Origin: Lepidodermella squamata
Lineage: Eukaryota > Gastrotricha
DNA: 64,000 nt
Direction of reading: 5' to 3'
NCBI GenBank assembly: GCA_047495785.1
Contig: JBLDXI010000018.1
Span: forward strand, 372,001-436,000
Position 1 is the stretch's first letter. Every line of letters begins with the position of its first letter. Shown piece after piece: positions 36,975 through 50,126 of the stretch. Under the pieces are notes generated by a model, which had not been told where the DNA came from, did no database searches, and saw only the letters and a program-made list of their open reading frames with translations. The translations under genes were made by a program, and so were the position numbers.

Positions 36975-39900
36975 ATGCGGCTGAAGTTGATTCAGCTTGG
37001 CCTGTTAGTGTGGAAGTGCTGGAAGACCGAGTCGCGCAATCGAATTCGACTCATCGCGCAGATAGTATGGCCCCTGTTCATGTTCCTCATCCTACTGATC
37101 GTCCGCAAAACGCGAAGTCTTCGATTCCCCATGGACGAATGTGAGTCGCTGCTGAAAAGAAAACGCGAATTTGAATGAACCAAATTTTGATATCATAGGC
37201 CATTTTGATGCGAGACCCCTACCCTCGGCGGGCATTCTGCCCTTTGCTCAGGGCTTCGTGTGTGCCTTCAACAACACGTGCTACAACTATTCGACTCTGA
37301 GTGAAAATTCAACATATCCATTCCGCCAAGTGCCGTAAGTTGCCTAGATTTTGTTTTCGAAAATCGCCAACCAGGTCAAATTCGCTGACATTGCCTAAAA
37401 TCCTCAGAACAGAACATACTTCATTTTTGCCAAAAATGTCATATTTTTTAATCATTATTGAAATATTGAACCAAATGTTGAAATTGTTATGAAATTGGGT
37501 TTCTTGAAGTTCTAAACTCATTTCAAGGCAATTTTCAATTTGGCTTTCCAAATCGTTATATGGTGATTACCCCGAGATTTCAAATCGGTTTTCGTAGGCA
37601 ATGTCGTCTTAATTTGACTTGACTAGGTTGCACATAACACAACCACAGCTGTGTTGCCTATCTCAATAACCAACCTGTTGTGGGAAACGTGTGCATATAA
37701 TGAAGCCCAGAACCGAGGCTCGGTAATTCCAGCCTCCAGCTATATCAAGATCCATTACAAAACGCGGCAGCTTTGAGTCTCGGTCTCACATTGTTTTTCC
37801 GTATAATTTCTAGTTTGGTCGGGTTGCTAAAAGAAACTGGCGACGTGCTGCGGCTGGCTAATGACACCGGTCTGTTCGAAACGCTGACGAACGACGCCAA
37901 GGTTATGCAAGACTTCCTGGTGATACTTCTCAACGACTCGGCCGTTTCGCACATGAACTTTTCGGATTTGTACGACCCGGCGCGCATGGACGAAATGGAA
38001 CTCGAGCTGCTGAATGCCGGGCTGTCGCAGCAGGCCGTCAACACGCTGCTCGACGCGAAAATCAACGGCCCTGGGCTGGCCGGGGTGATCACGGCTCGCG
38101 GCCAGAAATCGGCTGAAAAAGACTCGGAAGCGCTGGACCGGTTGTTCGAAATCGCGCAGGGCAACGACGAGTTGACACGTGACGAAGTGTGCGACACGGA
38201 CATTATCACGCTGTTTCTGCGCCGATCCGAAGACCCTTTGGACGGCTCGCTCGACTACTTGCAGCAGGAGTTGTGCAACCTGGAGCCCGATCAGCTGCAA
38301 GAGGTCGGCGATGTGCTGCGGCGCCACTTGTCCCTTCGCGATTTCGTGCCCAAATTGCGCAGGTTTGTTATCACCTTAATTATAAAATGTTCAATTCATG
38401 TCTAATTTTCGGTTTTAGTTACATATCGTTCGAGACTGGCCTGGAGCTGTTGACGGAAGCGAGTCAACTGCGGTCGTTTTTCCGCGGCTCGAATGACATA
38501 TTCTCGAGTGGGTCGACGATCGCGTTTTTGAACGACCTGCAGCAAACAATCAATTTGACGGAGACGAACCTTGACCCGACGAGTCCGTTGGCGCAAATCG
38601 CGCCCTTTTGGTACCCGCTGTGCAACCGCCCGTTCCCCGTCACCGAAATGTCGGACGCGTTCAAGAGCTACACGCGCAACACGGACATCGACTCGTCGTT
38701 TGACGTGCGAGCCGACAACACGACCGGCAAGAACGAGACGGTCATTTGCAAGGAGATGCGCCGAAATGAGTCCTACGACAACTCGTTGTCGTGTTCTTGC
38801 AACGCTTTTCTGGTAAGCTCAAATTTCAGATTCTTTGTCTAAGAAAATTCATTTGAATAGCCGTTTTTCGATATTTTTACTGAGTAATTAATTGAAGTTT
38901 TCAAATTTATTATTGAATTTGAAGCCGGATTCAAAAACGGGTACGATTCGGAAAGCTAGTGAACCAATTTTTTCGGTTTTCCGATCGATTCCCTATTTTT
39001 AATATTTGCTCTGGTAAGGACAGCAGCAAATCACAAATCAATCAATCGTTTTCTCCTATCGAACTTGGAGCCATTTTTCTGAAGTAGTAGATTTATAAGA
39101 CTCGGTGGCATTTTAGAAGATGGGGTTTTGAACCAATGAAGGATTTTGCTTGAACTAACAAAGCTAAATTGCTAAATGACTTTTAATTCGGAAATTTACA
39201 GTTGTGTCAAATGTGTCAATTTTTTGCAGTTGCCGTTCCAAAAAGCGAACTTCCTGTGGCGGATCGTGAAGCCGCTGCTGCGCGGCAAGGTGCTGTACTA
39301 CCCGAACACGCCGCTGACGCACCGCATCATCCGCGACGTGCGCACCCGCGTCGACCTGGCCGGACAACTGGCGTCCAGCATATCGCTCGTCATCGAGTTT
39401 GGCCGGTTCGTGCGCGAGACCTACGCCGACAACTTCCGCGCGCTCGCCAAGCTCGAGTCGGTGTACATGCTGATCGACGAGCTGGCGGAGGCGGACCTCA
39501 ACGACACGGCCGAGCTGCTGCCGCCGAATCTGCGCGACGGCGTCGTCGTCGGCCAGAAAAACGCGACTCGCGTGCTGCGCCGCGCCGTCGAGATGTTCGA
39601 CGCCTTCGACTGGCAGAAACTGTTCGACGTCACGCTGCCGCGCCTCAAAAGCCGCGTCGACTGCTTCGTGCGCCCGGATCGCTTCCAGCCGGTCTCCAGC
39701 GTCGACGAACTCGTCACCAAGGGCATGAATCTAACCCTCGAAGATGACCTCTGGGCTGCCATCCAGTTCTACGACGCCGAGTCGCTGAACAACACGAACG
39801 GCTCGAATGGCTCGTTCGTGGTGCCGCCGCTGATAAAATACGCCATTCGCATGGACCCGGACCTGGTCGATCAGACGGACGTGTTCAAGGACAGGCCGAG

Positions 39901-42900
39901 TCGGCTGTCGGTGCGGCGCGATCCGTTTCGCGATTTGAAGTACTTCTCCAGCGGGTTCATCTACTTGCAGGACTCGATTGAGAAGGCCATCATCCGCATG
40001 CACGTTCGGCAGGTGCGGGCGGCGAATGCGACCAGCAGTTTGCATCCGTTGGAACGATTCCCCAGCCCGTTTTTGGCGCGGCCGTCCAACATCGGCACGA
40101 TTATGCAACAATTCCCGTACCCGTGCTACGTTGAAGACTTTTTCTTGCAAACGCTGGGCCGACAGCTCACCATGTGTAAGTCAAATTAATTATCGTGAAA
40201 AAATAGAATGAAACTTGAAAATGTATTGATTGAAAAATTGCAGTTTAATTTGATGCGCAATTTCGAATTTCGAAAATTTGATGTAAAAAAAATTTCAATT
40301 AATTGAATACTTATTCATGAATTATTTGGCTATACTTCAACCTAAATTTCTTATTTCCATTGGTTTTTAATTGTTTTATCATTTTTTCAGACATTGTGAT
40401 CGGTTGGATCTACCAAGCGGCGATGATTGTCAAGTCGGTCGTGTTGGAGAAGGAGCGAAAACTGCGAGAAGTTGCGCGCATCATGGGCGTCTCGCCTGGT
40501 CTGCATTTCGCGTCGTGGAACATTTTCTGGTGGTGCCTCAGCTGCATCACCGTCCTGCTGTTCATCCTCATTTTGAAAGCTGGCGAAATTCTCATTTACT
40601 CCAACGGTTTCCCACTGTAAGTTTCGTGTAATGTTCGTGTTTAGTATAAATACAATTCGGAGTCTAGAGAATTTGAAACCATTTTGAAATTACTCTTTAA
40701 ACCGAAAATTACGATTATTGTGCACGCTCGCAAGCTGAAGACTGATCGGAACGTCGAGCGGCAAAAGGATGTTAACGAAAGAGATACACGAATTGATGGG
40801 GCGTTATCCCTCAATCCATTCAATGAGATGTTCTCAAGACAAGTTATTACTCTCATTGAAAGCAACTTCACCAAGTCCAGTCATAACCGCCAGAGGATCG
40901 CCGAGGACGGTTAGCTTTGTAACGTGCAGTTTACTGAAGTAGCTAGCTCCTCCCTTGACAAACGCGACGGGCTAAAGTCTTGGAAGCGGAAGCCTCGGTT
41001 TGCAGCTCTCCGAATTATATAGCAGAAAGCACCAGGGCGAACAAATCATTAACGGCGTCCACCTTTGACACTGAAACCTCGCCAGGTATCGGTAGGGATC
41101 ACGTCATCTATACAGGAAAAAACCTTACGCTTTAGCGGTTACCGTCCTTCGGATGAGTATTTCAACTAGGACTAAGGTAAATAGCTGCTGAGTGGCGGAG
41201 GTAAAGTCACGTCGTCATGTCCGGGCTGATCAGGGTAGAAAATGGGTTGAAAATCGCCGTAACCGCCGATGATGACATCAGCGCCCAGCAAATTGCCAAT
41301 GATTTGTTGCTGGCCAGAGATTTCGGAGTTGATTCAGCAGCAACACCATCGTACACCATTTCATTTGTTGATATGAAAATAGCTTACTTGGCGAATTCCG
41401 GGTAAAACTCGTAAGCGTGCTTACGGGCGTTTGGCGTCGAATATCTTCCGAGAAAGAAAATTCTCGTTCCGAGGTGCGGAATTGGGTTCAGGGTGGGGTA
41501 GGGCGTTGCAGATAGCGCAGAAGATGAACGTAGATGAAGTCACCCGTAGGTTCGGCGACGTTATTTTTCATTGAAAATTGCTTAATGAACAATATCATTG
41601 AAAAATTGAAACAAAATCTCAGACGAGAAGAGCGATGAGTGGAAAACAATATAAGCCGGTTTTCAATTCGTGAAACAGGCCACGGATAATGAATTGAATT
41701 GGGTTCGAGGATAGTGCCCGATTCATTTGCAATCCCATGAATTTCGTACTCGAAAGTGGAAAGCTGAAATCGATGATCGAGTTATTAGAGTATTTCTTAG
41801 GTTAAAGCAATGAAAATAACTAATTTTTTCTCTTGAAAAATGTAGTTTCCTGGTGATGATGGCTTATGCAATGGCGACGATATCGTTCTGCTTCTTCCTG
41901 TCGTCGTTCTTCAACCGCGCCAACATCGCGGCCGTCGTCGGCGGGCTCGTCTACTTCCTGTCGTTCATCGCCTACGGCGCCATGTCGTCGTTCGCCGAGT
42001 CGTACCAGGTGACGCGCATGACCATTGCCTCGCTGATCCCGAACATCGCGCTCGGCTTCGCGTGGGAGGTGGTCGGCGAGTGGGAACTCAAAACCGAGGG
42101 CTCGACCATCGCCAACTTCGGCAAGCCGATCACGAACCAGGCGGCGGACCTGTACACGCTGCGCCACGCCTTCTTCATGCTGCTCTTCGACTCGGCCCTG
42201 TACTACTTCGCCGCCTGGTACATCGACCACGTGTTCCCCGGCGAGTACGGCGTGCCCCGCCCGTGGTACTTCGTCTTCCAGCCGTCGTTCTGGTGCGACA
42301 GCCGGGCGCCCACCAAGGAAGACCTGTACGAGGTGACGATGGACGAGGTTGACAACAACACGACGGTTAACGGCGGCGGCGGTGGCGGCGACTCGCCACG
42401 ATCGGCTTTCCCGGAAAACGGACATTTGCGAATGTCGAAGTCAGCGCAACGCATTGAACCGGAGCCGAAACATCTGCCGATTGGCTGTGCTATTCGCAAC
42501 TTGGTCAAAGTCTACAAGCCAGGTTAGTTCTCTTCTAGATGTTGAAGCATTGAAATTTTCTCCTGTGAACCGAGAAATTGTTCGAAAATTTTCCAGAAAT
42601 TCAAAATCTTTAATTATTCGTGATATTCGCGAATCCGAGTGTCAAAGATATTACTTCAAAATTACGAAAAAGTAAAGCGGAAATCCGCGTAGTTCCGATT
42701 TATCTGAAACTAGGAGCAAACATTGGATGGATTTTTTGAGATTGAGATAATATTGAGATGAAATTTTGAATTTGTTATAGGACTTTTCACTCGCATGGTA
42801 GCCCGGGTGAAGCAGGTGATGATGCAGTGTTGGTATGCAGTGAAGCGCGACGGTCGGTACCACGACACGTCGCCTCCGCGAATCCGCCCCGCCGTCGACC

Positions 42901-45900
42901 ATCTGACTGTCAACATGTACGAGGGCCAAATCACCGCCCTGCTCGGGCATAACGGCGCCGGCAAAACGACGACCATGTCAATTATGACCGGCCTGCTACC
43001 CGCCTCGAGCGGCCAAGTGCTGATCAGCGGGCTCGATGTCGCGAAACAGGTCGACGAGGTGCGCAGTCTCACTGGGTTCTGCCCGCAATTCAACGTACTC
43101 TACGACGACATGACCGTCCGTGAGCACTTGTGGTTCTACGGCAAAATGCGGGCGAATGCGAATGCGAAAATCAGCCTCGATGAGGAAATCGATACGCTGT
43201 TGAAGGACACGAATTTGGTGAATAAGAGGAACGAACTGGCGCGAACGCTGTCCGGTGGCATGAAGCGACGTTTGAGCATTGCTGTTGCTTTCATTGGCAA
43301 TTCAAAGTGCGTCATTTTGGACGAGCCAACGGCTGGAGTTGACCCATATGCTAGGGTAAGTTACTTTTGACACTGCGGGGAAATGACGTTCTGACCCAAC
43401 TCAGATACCGAAAATTCCGAAAAATTCTCCAAGTAGCCTAAATTCAATTCAGAATTCAGAATTTTGCAGCATATCGTTCAGTCAGCAATAATAATTATTC
43501 CATTATTTTTCTAGCGTCAAATCTGGGATTTGGTGAGCAAGTTCCGTAAAGACCGAACAATCATTCTGTCGACTCACCACATGGACGAGGCTGAAATTCT
43601 GTCGGACCGAATCGCCGTGATCTCTCAGGGCCGCCTGCAAACCTGCGGAACGCCGTTGTTCCTGAAACAGACCTTCGGCGACGGTTACGGCCTTGTCATC
43701 GTCCGCGATGCAATGGCCTTCGTGCACAAGTCGAGTCGGCCAGCGTCGACCGCGGCGCCTAGCGAGGCCGACAGCGGCATCGAACACTCGCAAGTCGAAA
43801 TCGACGAGGAAGATTCGGTGCGGTTCAGCACGGCGGCGTCGTCCGTGCTCAGCGATGCGGATCGGCGGCACGAGGAGTTGATCACCCGGTTCGTGGCTCG
43901 TTATTTCGAGGGTGCCTATACGCTGGCGGAACATGTCGGCCACGAGGTGCACTACCGCATTGCGTACAGCGGCGTGCCGAGCTTTGCTGACTTCTTCCGT
44001 GCGCTCGATGCGAACCTCGCCGACCTTTGCATCAGCAGCTACGGCCTGTCGGACACGAGCTTGGAGGAGATTTTCATCAAAATCGCCGATGAAGCGGATA
44101 TCAACGAAGAGCAGGTCGAAACTTTCACCGAAGGTTTGTTACTCGCTTAATTTCGTTAAAATTACAAGTCTCTTCACAAAATGGTTGTGCGATGTATAAA
44201 AAGGTCCAGTAAGGTACAGCAGTGTGTTTGCTAGCTCGACTTCTCGGGCTGATTTGGCGCGGTTTCCATCAGACACTGAACCCATTTTACCTGGTTTGTG
44301 CAAGTGTATGAGGAAGGGCTTGCTTGTGCTTACATTTCGGCTTGCGTGGTATTTGTGCATCTTTACGGGTAATTTCACGTTCGTAAGACTTCTGAAGGGT
44401 TAAGCCAGGCCGGGTAGACCAATGGCGGATAAGATGGAAATTTGAAGAAGGCGTGCTAAACCGGAGATCTATCGTAATGGGGAACGCCAAAAAACTGCTG
44501 TTCCGTGAATGCGGCTCAACTTCGCCGCTCGCGGATTTAAAAATCTAGGCTCCGTGTTGTTGGGCGACGAGCTTGTTACCATTTATTTTGTAGTTCAGAT
44601 CGGGTGAGTCATTGTTATTTTCCGCTATGATCTTGTTGAGTTGCTCATGCAAAGCCTTGCGAATCACTTGTTTGTGTGGCGGTAGATACCGCGAGACCCA
44701 TATTCCTGGGGCTAGGAACCTGGCGGTTGTCGAATCTCAAGGCCTCGTATACCAGCCCGATCGCATCGGATGTCAAGGTGACGTGGATCTGTCGGGTAAC
44801 CACTCCTTCAGCTGCGTTTCTTCGAGGTGGCCCGAATTGCTGTCATAACACCGGCACGCCGCACAGCATTGGCGCACACTCGAGGATCGTGTCAATCAGG
44901 TGCTGCTCGGTTTCCCGTGCCACTTTGGGGATGATTGTTTCGCCTTTTTCGAGTTTGAATGCGAATATTCTTGTTGTAAGGCCTGGAGAAAAGTGCCTGT
45001 ATAAGGAGTTGATGCTATACGTATCTCGATTCATTTCATGAAGAAAAGGTTTCGGGACTTCATAAGTCTAAGTCTATCAAAGCAGCGCTTGCTAAAAATT
45101 TCTAAATTTCAAGCTACAATGTTTTCTTGTCTTTTTTAGCTGGTACTTTGCCCCGTCCGGTGACTCGGCTCAGCTTCAAAGGCCGCCTCCGCAAGACAGC
45201 CATGCGCATGCTGCGGGGCAAGAAATTCTCGCAGAGCCTCGACACGCTCGATGCGGAGAACATCGACGCCCGCAGCCTCGGCGCGCAGTCCGAGGTCGCC
45301 TCAGTCGCCGGCAACCTGCCGTTCCAGCTGCCGAAATACGAACCGGTGACCGGCGGTTGGCTGCTCGCCCTGCAATTCTACGCCCTCGTCATGAAACGCA
45401 CCCACCGAACCCGCCGCAACTGGAAAGGTTTCTTCACCGAAATCGTCCTGCCAGCCGGTTTCGTCCTACTCGGCGTCATTCTGCTAAAACTCGCCGGATT
45501 CAAGTCGATCAACCCGCCCCCGCTCGAGTTGTCACCCTGGGTGCTGACCCCGAGTTGGGCCATCGCGCAAGACCCTCGCCTGTACACCTTCTTCGCGGCC
45601 GTCAACCAGTCGGATCGGCTGACCCGAGACCTCAACACCGCTGCCTCCATGTCAGAGTACGCCGGCACGCGCTGCATGGCGAACAACTACACGGTGGATG
45701 GGTACGCGTGCCCGGCCGATGCGAAAAACGACTCGCAGTGGTCGTTTGTCGAGAAGTACCGAATGCGGCAGTGCGAGTGCCACAACGTGAGCGGGCAACA
45801 GGAGTGCACCGACCCGCCCATGGTCTCGTCGACCATGCTGAAAGCCCCGTCCAACGAACCGGACTACTCGAAATGGCCGTGGCCGCCGACTCGCCGCCTC

Positions 45901-48900
45901 AGAACATCGGACGACTTGCTGAATCTGACGAGTCTCAACGTGTCGCAGTACATTTTGAACGAGTTCTATCTGTTCCGACACAACTTTTTCGGCGGGTTGA
46001 CGTTTGTCGTGCAGCAGTTTGCGTTGAATCGATCTGAAGCCGAGGCGTTCTACGGCGTCCTCTACGACCTGTCCCTATCGACGCGTGATACGTTGAATCG
46101 GACGTTCGGCAACAACACGCGGCCGTTTGATGGCATCAAATTCCGAAATATCTCCGGAATCGTCAACAATCTGCAGAACCGGACGAATCGACTCGTCAAT
46201 GATACTGCGGAACGGTTGCGTAATTTCACGCTGCCAGCTGCGCTGCGAAACGTCTCGTTGCCATTCACACTGCCGGCTAATTTGCGAAATGTGACTCTGC
46301 CGTTCAATTTGCCTCAGTTGAGGACAACAACGCTGGCTAGGCCGAAACGACAGGCGGTGGTGATATCAACGCGGCGGCCTATGGTGATTTCGTTGAGAAA
46401 CGCGACTCTGCTGCCAGCTAGGCTGCGGAATATCACGGCGCCGAATGTCAACGTGACTCGTATCGTCAATGGGGCGAATGCCACGGTGGATAAACTGCGG
46501 CGAAATTCGAATATCACGAGCGCAGTTCGAGACATTGCGGAACGGCTGCGGAATTTGACGACGTTTGGCAACCGAACTCGCACGCCGATTTGGGCGAATT
46601 TGACGGCGAATTCGAGCCTCGAGACCGCGGCGCTGATGGAGCTGTTGACGACGGGCCTGTTCGCCCCGGCCTCCGTCCAGGTGTGGTTCAACAACAAGGG
46701 CTGGCCGTCGAGCGTGGCGTACAACAACTACGCGAACAACATGCTGCTGCGACTGGCGGTGTCGCGCGACGTCAACCAGCCCGACAGCCGGTACGGCATT
46801 GTGGCGGTCAACCACCCGTTGAATTACACCAAGGAGGAGTTCGCCCAGCAGCTGCAACGCGCCGTTTTCGTCGACGTTCTCATGGCCATTATGCTTGTAG
46901 GTTCATCTTTCATATTCCTGAACTTGGAATTTGGATTAAAAAAAGAATAACCAAATTGACTTTTAGCTTGGGTATTTTCGCGTAAACCCAGTTGTAACTG
47001 AGATTTGAATCGCATTGGAATTGAATAATTCAAATTGTTATAATGTATGCCATGTAAATTGCCTGCTTTTTGTAGATTTTGGCAATGTCATTCGTGCCGG
47101 CTAGCTTTGTGATTTTCCTGATCGAAGACCGGCAGTCGGACTCGAAGCACGTGCAAATCGTGAGCGGGCTGAAGCCGTTCGTGTACTGGCTGGCGAACTA
47201 CACGTGGGACTGCGTCAACTACGCCATCCCGTGCCTCATCTGCCTCGCCATCTTCGCCATTTTCAACATCGAGGCGTACATCAGCGAGAAGTCGGCCAGC
47301 GCCCTGCTGCTCCTCCTTCTGCTCTACGGCTTCGCAGTCACGCCGATGCTGTACCCGACCTCGCTGTTCCTGTCCACGCCGTCGACCGCCTTCGTCATCC
47401 TGGCGTGCGCGAACCTGATCATCGGCTCGGCGACCACCATCGCCACGTACATGCTCGACCTGCTGCAGATGAACGACGAGACGCTGCGCCCGGTCAACGA
47501 CATCCTCAAGGTGCTCTTCTTCATCTTCCCGCAGTACTGCCTCGGCCGCGGCCTCCTCAACATGGCCATGTCGTACCGACGCGCCCAGTCGATCGCCTTC
47601 CTACTCGGCACCGGCATCGGCAGCCACGACCCGTCCCGCTGGGACGTCTGCGGCCAGTTCTACTTCGCCCTGTTACTCCACGCCGCCGGGTGGCTGCTCG
47701 TGAATCTCCTGATCGAATACGGCTCCATGCTGTGGGCGCGGCTCAAGCAGGCGCTCGGTGCTAAACGGTCGATTTCGCTGCCCGGTGCTACGTACGAGCC
47801 GGCGAACGACGCGCACATTGCCGAGGACGATGACGTGGCGAAGGAGCGGCTGGCGGTCAAGAACAGCCCCGCCCAGTTCACCATGGTTGTGCGCGATTTG
47901 ACGAAGCGTTTCTCGACGAGTCGTGGCAAGCTCACGGCCGTTGATCAACTCAGCTTCGGCGTACCCTCCGGCCAGTGTTTCGGCCTGTTGGGCGTCAATG
48001 GCGCCGGCAAAACTACGACCTTCCGCATGCTGACCGGGCACATTCCGCCGAGTGGCGGCGCGGCGACTATCAACGGCTTCGACACAGCTTCTCAGGTGAG
48101 TAAAACGCAAAACATTTGAAACAATCGTTATTCTTCGACAACTTCGAGGCAGTTGTCATACATGAGAGCGAATCATCCCTTGAATTTCTTAAATTCGTAT
48201 ATAATTTTGAAAATGATTGAAATTTAACAACTTTTTGTGAATAATTTCGTTCATCTTAATTTGTAGCGAACTGAGGCGAACAAGCTGATCGGGTACTGCC
48301 CACAGGCGGACTGCATCACGCCGCTGCTGTCGGGCCGCGAGAACCTCGAGTTCTTCGCGCGGCTGCGCGGCGTGCCCGAGTCGCTGGTGCGGCAGGTCGC
48401 CGAGTTCAACATCCGGCGCATGGACCTGCGCCGCCACGCCGACAAGCCGGCGCGCCACTACTCGGGCGGCAACAAGCGCAAGCTGTCCGTCGCCATTTCG
48501 ATGACGGGCGAGCCGCCGCTCGTCTTCCTCGACGAACCCACGGCCGGCATCGACCCGCGCGCTCGCCGGTTCCTGTGGCGCGCCATCTCGCAGCTGCTGC
48601 TCAACGGCCAGTCGGTCGTGCTGACGACGCACTCGATGGACGAGTGCGAGGCCCTGTGCACCCGACTCGCCATCATGGTCAGTTTTTTCTCTCACGATCT
48701 CATGGGATTTCGGGTTGTCACTACACGATCAGATCGGCCTTGTATTCGTCTCTAGAAATAATTTGACAAGCGTAAAATTGCTTCGTAGTTCCTAATGTTT
48801 GCCTTCATTTGATTTGATGCGAAAATAGGAACGAGTCATGTCAATTTTAGTTTGAACAGCTGATAAGTGGAAAAATGAACAGTTTCAATCTTTTTGAAAA

Positions 48901-49976
48901 TGCGAATTTTCAAGTGTTACGAGTTTCTTCTATTTTTATTTTTTACCTGTCAAAAATCGGAGAGGCTCGAATTATTGAAGTTCAAACTTTGGGGCAAGCT
49001 ATTTTCAACTCACCTCTGGAACAAAATTGAAATTTCGCGAAATGGCTGTTTTCAAGGTTGGGTTCGCAATTTGAAAAGAACCTCTCATTCGATAATTGAT
49101 GATTGACTTCGATGATAAATCGATGTTAAGACCAAGGCTCATCGACGAGATGAAAATGAACTTTTTCGCTCAGATGTGCCTAATTTGTTGGTCCTATTTC
49201 GCTTTTATGTGAAGTTTCAATTCGTACGATTCGAAGTATAGTTTTGCCTCAATTGTGAAGTTTCGACGAATTTGCCCTTGGAATTTTTGTTGAAATGTGA
49301 ATGTGATTCCTTGTCTGGTAATCTTGGGGGTTTTAGAGTTCGAATTTTATCGAAAGAGTTTTTGCGTTTCGAACTCGGGCCATTTTCAAGCCTGGGTTTT
49401 AAACATCTTTGAACCAACTGCACCATATACGAATTCAACGTGATTAATTCGTATTTTTTCACGTTGTAGGTGAACGGTCGTTTCCGGTGTATGGGCAGCC
49501 CGCAGCACCTGAAGGCGCGGTTCGGCGAGGGCTACTTCGTGTCGATGCGGTTCGCGTTGGACGCGGTCGACGCGGCGCGGGTGGCGAAGACGGCGGAGGC
49601 GCTGCGGGCGCGCTTCCCGGACGCGGTGCTGAAGGAGTGGCACGACGCGGTGGCGACCTTCTCGATCGGCGCCACGGCCGCGTACCGCCTCGACCTGGGC
49701 GCGCTGTTCGCGTTCCTGAACGACGGCGCGTTCGTGGCCGAGTCGCGCGTGGTCGACTACTCGGTGACGCAGTCGTCGCTCGACGCCGTCTTCGTCACGT
49801 TCGCCAAGTCGCAGTCGACGGAGATGGCGGACGAGGACCGCGACCTCGCGCACGACACCCACCAGCAGCCGCGGCCCGTCCTCTACAAGATGCCGAACGA
49901 CGCGGCGCTGCACTTGAACGGCGACGTCGGCTTTTCGAACCCGATGTTCAACGGCGGCGAAATGTCGATAGCGTGA
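36975..49976 (+). CDS. ABCA (ABCA1-like): ABCA-subfamily full ABC transporter
   Basis: Lipid-exporting full transporter. Thirteen exons join in frame: 36975-37140, 37199-37334, 37814-38362, 38419-38812, 39230-40175, 40391-40616, 41846-42522, 42781-43355, 43515-44133, 45140-46896, 47076-48095, 48267-48677, 49470-49976 (about 2660 residues; human ABCA1 2261). Family marks: the N-terminal helix, then [19 protein letters not shown]; a large first extracellular domain; NBD1 with Walker [11 protein letters not shown] (near 1087), signature [10 protein letters not shown] and Walker [13 protein letters not shown]; a second membrane half; NBD2 with [10 protein letters not shown] (near 2321), [10 protein letters not shown] and [12 protein letters not shown]. 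Both ATPase sites look intact. The extra length is mainly in the second extracellular domain, which has a sequon-rich insert (listed in the findings). Two long introns hold foreign-looking DNA. Confidence 0.95.
37627..37792 (+). repeat. 166-base interspersed repeat, copy 2
   Basis: Same orientation and same relation to the splice acceptor (21 bases upstream) as copy 1, but in the ABCA gene's second intron. Only one substitution separates the copies, so at least one arose recently, by transposition or gene conversion. Confidence 0.95.
40617..41845. other. Long ABCA intron with medium-GC insert
   Basis: 1229 bases, against a few hundred for most neighbouring introns. About 40720-41560 is less AT-rich than typical introns here and contains broken open stretches on both strands, for example 41217-41405 ([19 protein letters not shown]). 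It could be a decayed mobile element; I could not name the family. Confidence 0.4.
44134..45139. other. Long ABCA intron with medium-GC, coding-like insert
   Basis: 1006 bases. About 44190-45040 is coding-like in composition. On the minus strand 45034-44843 reads [20 protein letters not shown] and on through a Glu/Lys-rich helix, then is interrupted by stops. This looks like a fragment of a decayed retroelement or captured gene, but the source is not recognised. Confidence 0.4.
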
Positions 49977-50120
49977 ACTAATTCATTTCCAATTTTATGA
50001 TATAGAAAATTATCTAATATTATTATTATTATCTAATCTTCTTTCTCTCGACGAGTCTCTCATCAGCATTGAAAATTTATTTACGAAGCGAAAAACCGGT
50101 TTAAAAATGATTAATTGTAC

Positions 50121-50126
50121 AATAAA
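50121..50126 (+). terminator. Poly(A) signal of the ABCA gene
   Basis: AATAAA 144 bases after the ABCA stop codon. Confidence 0.55.
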
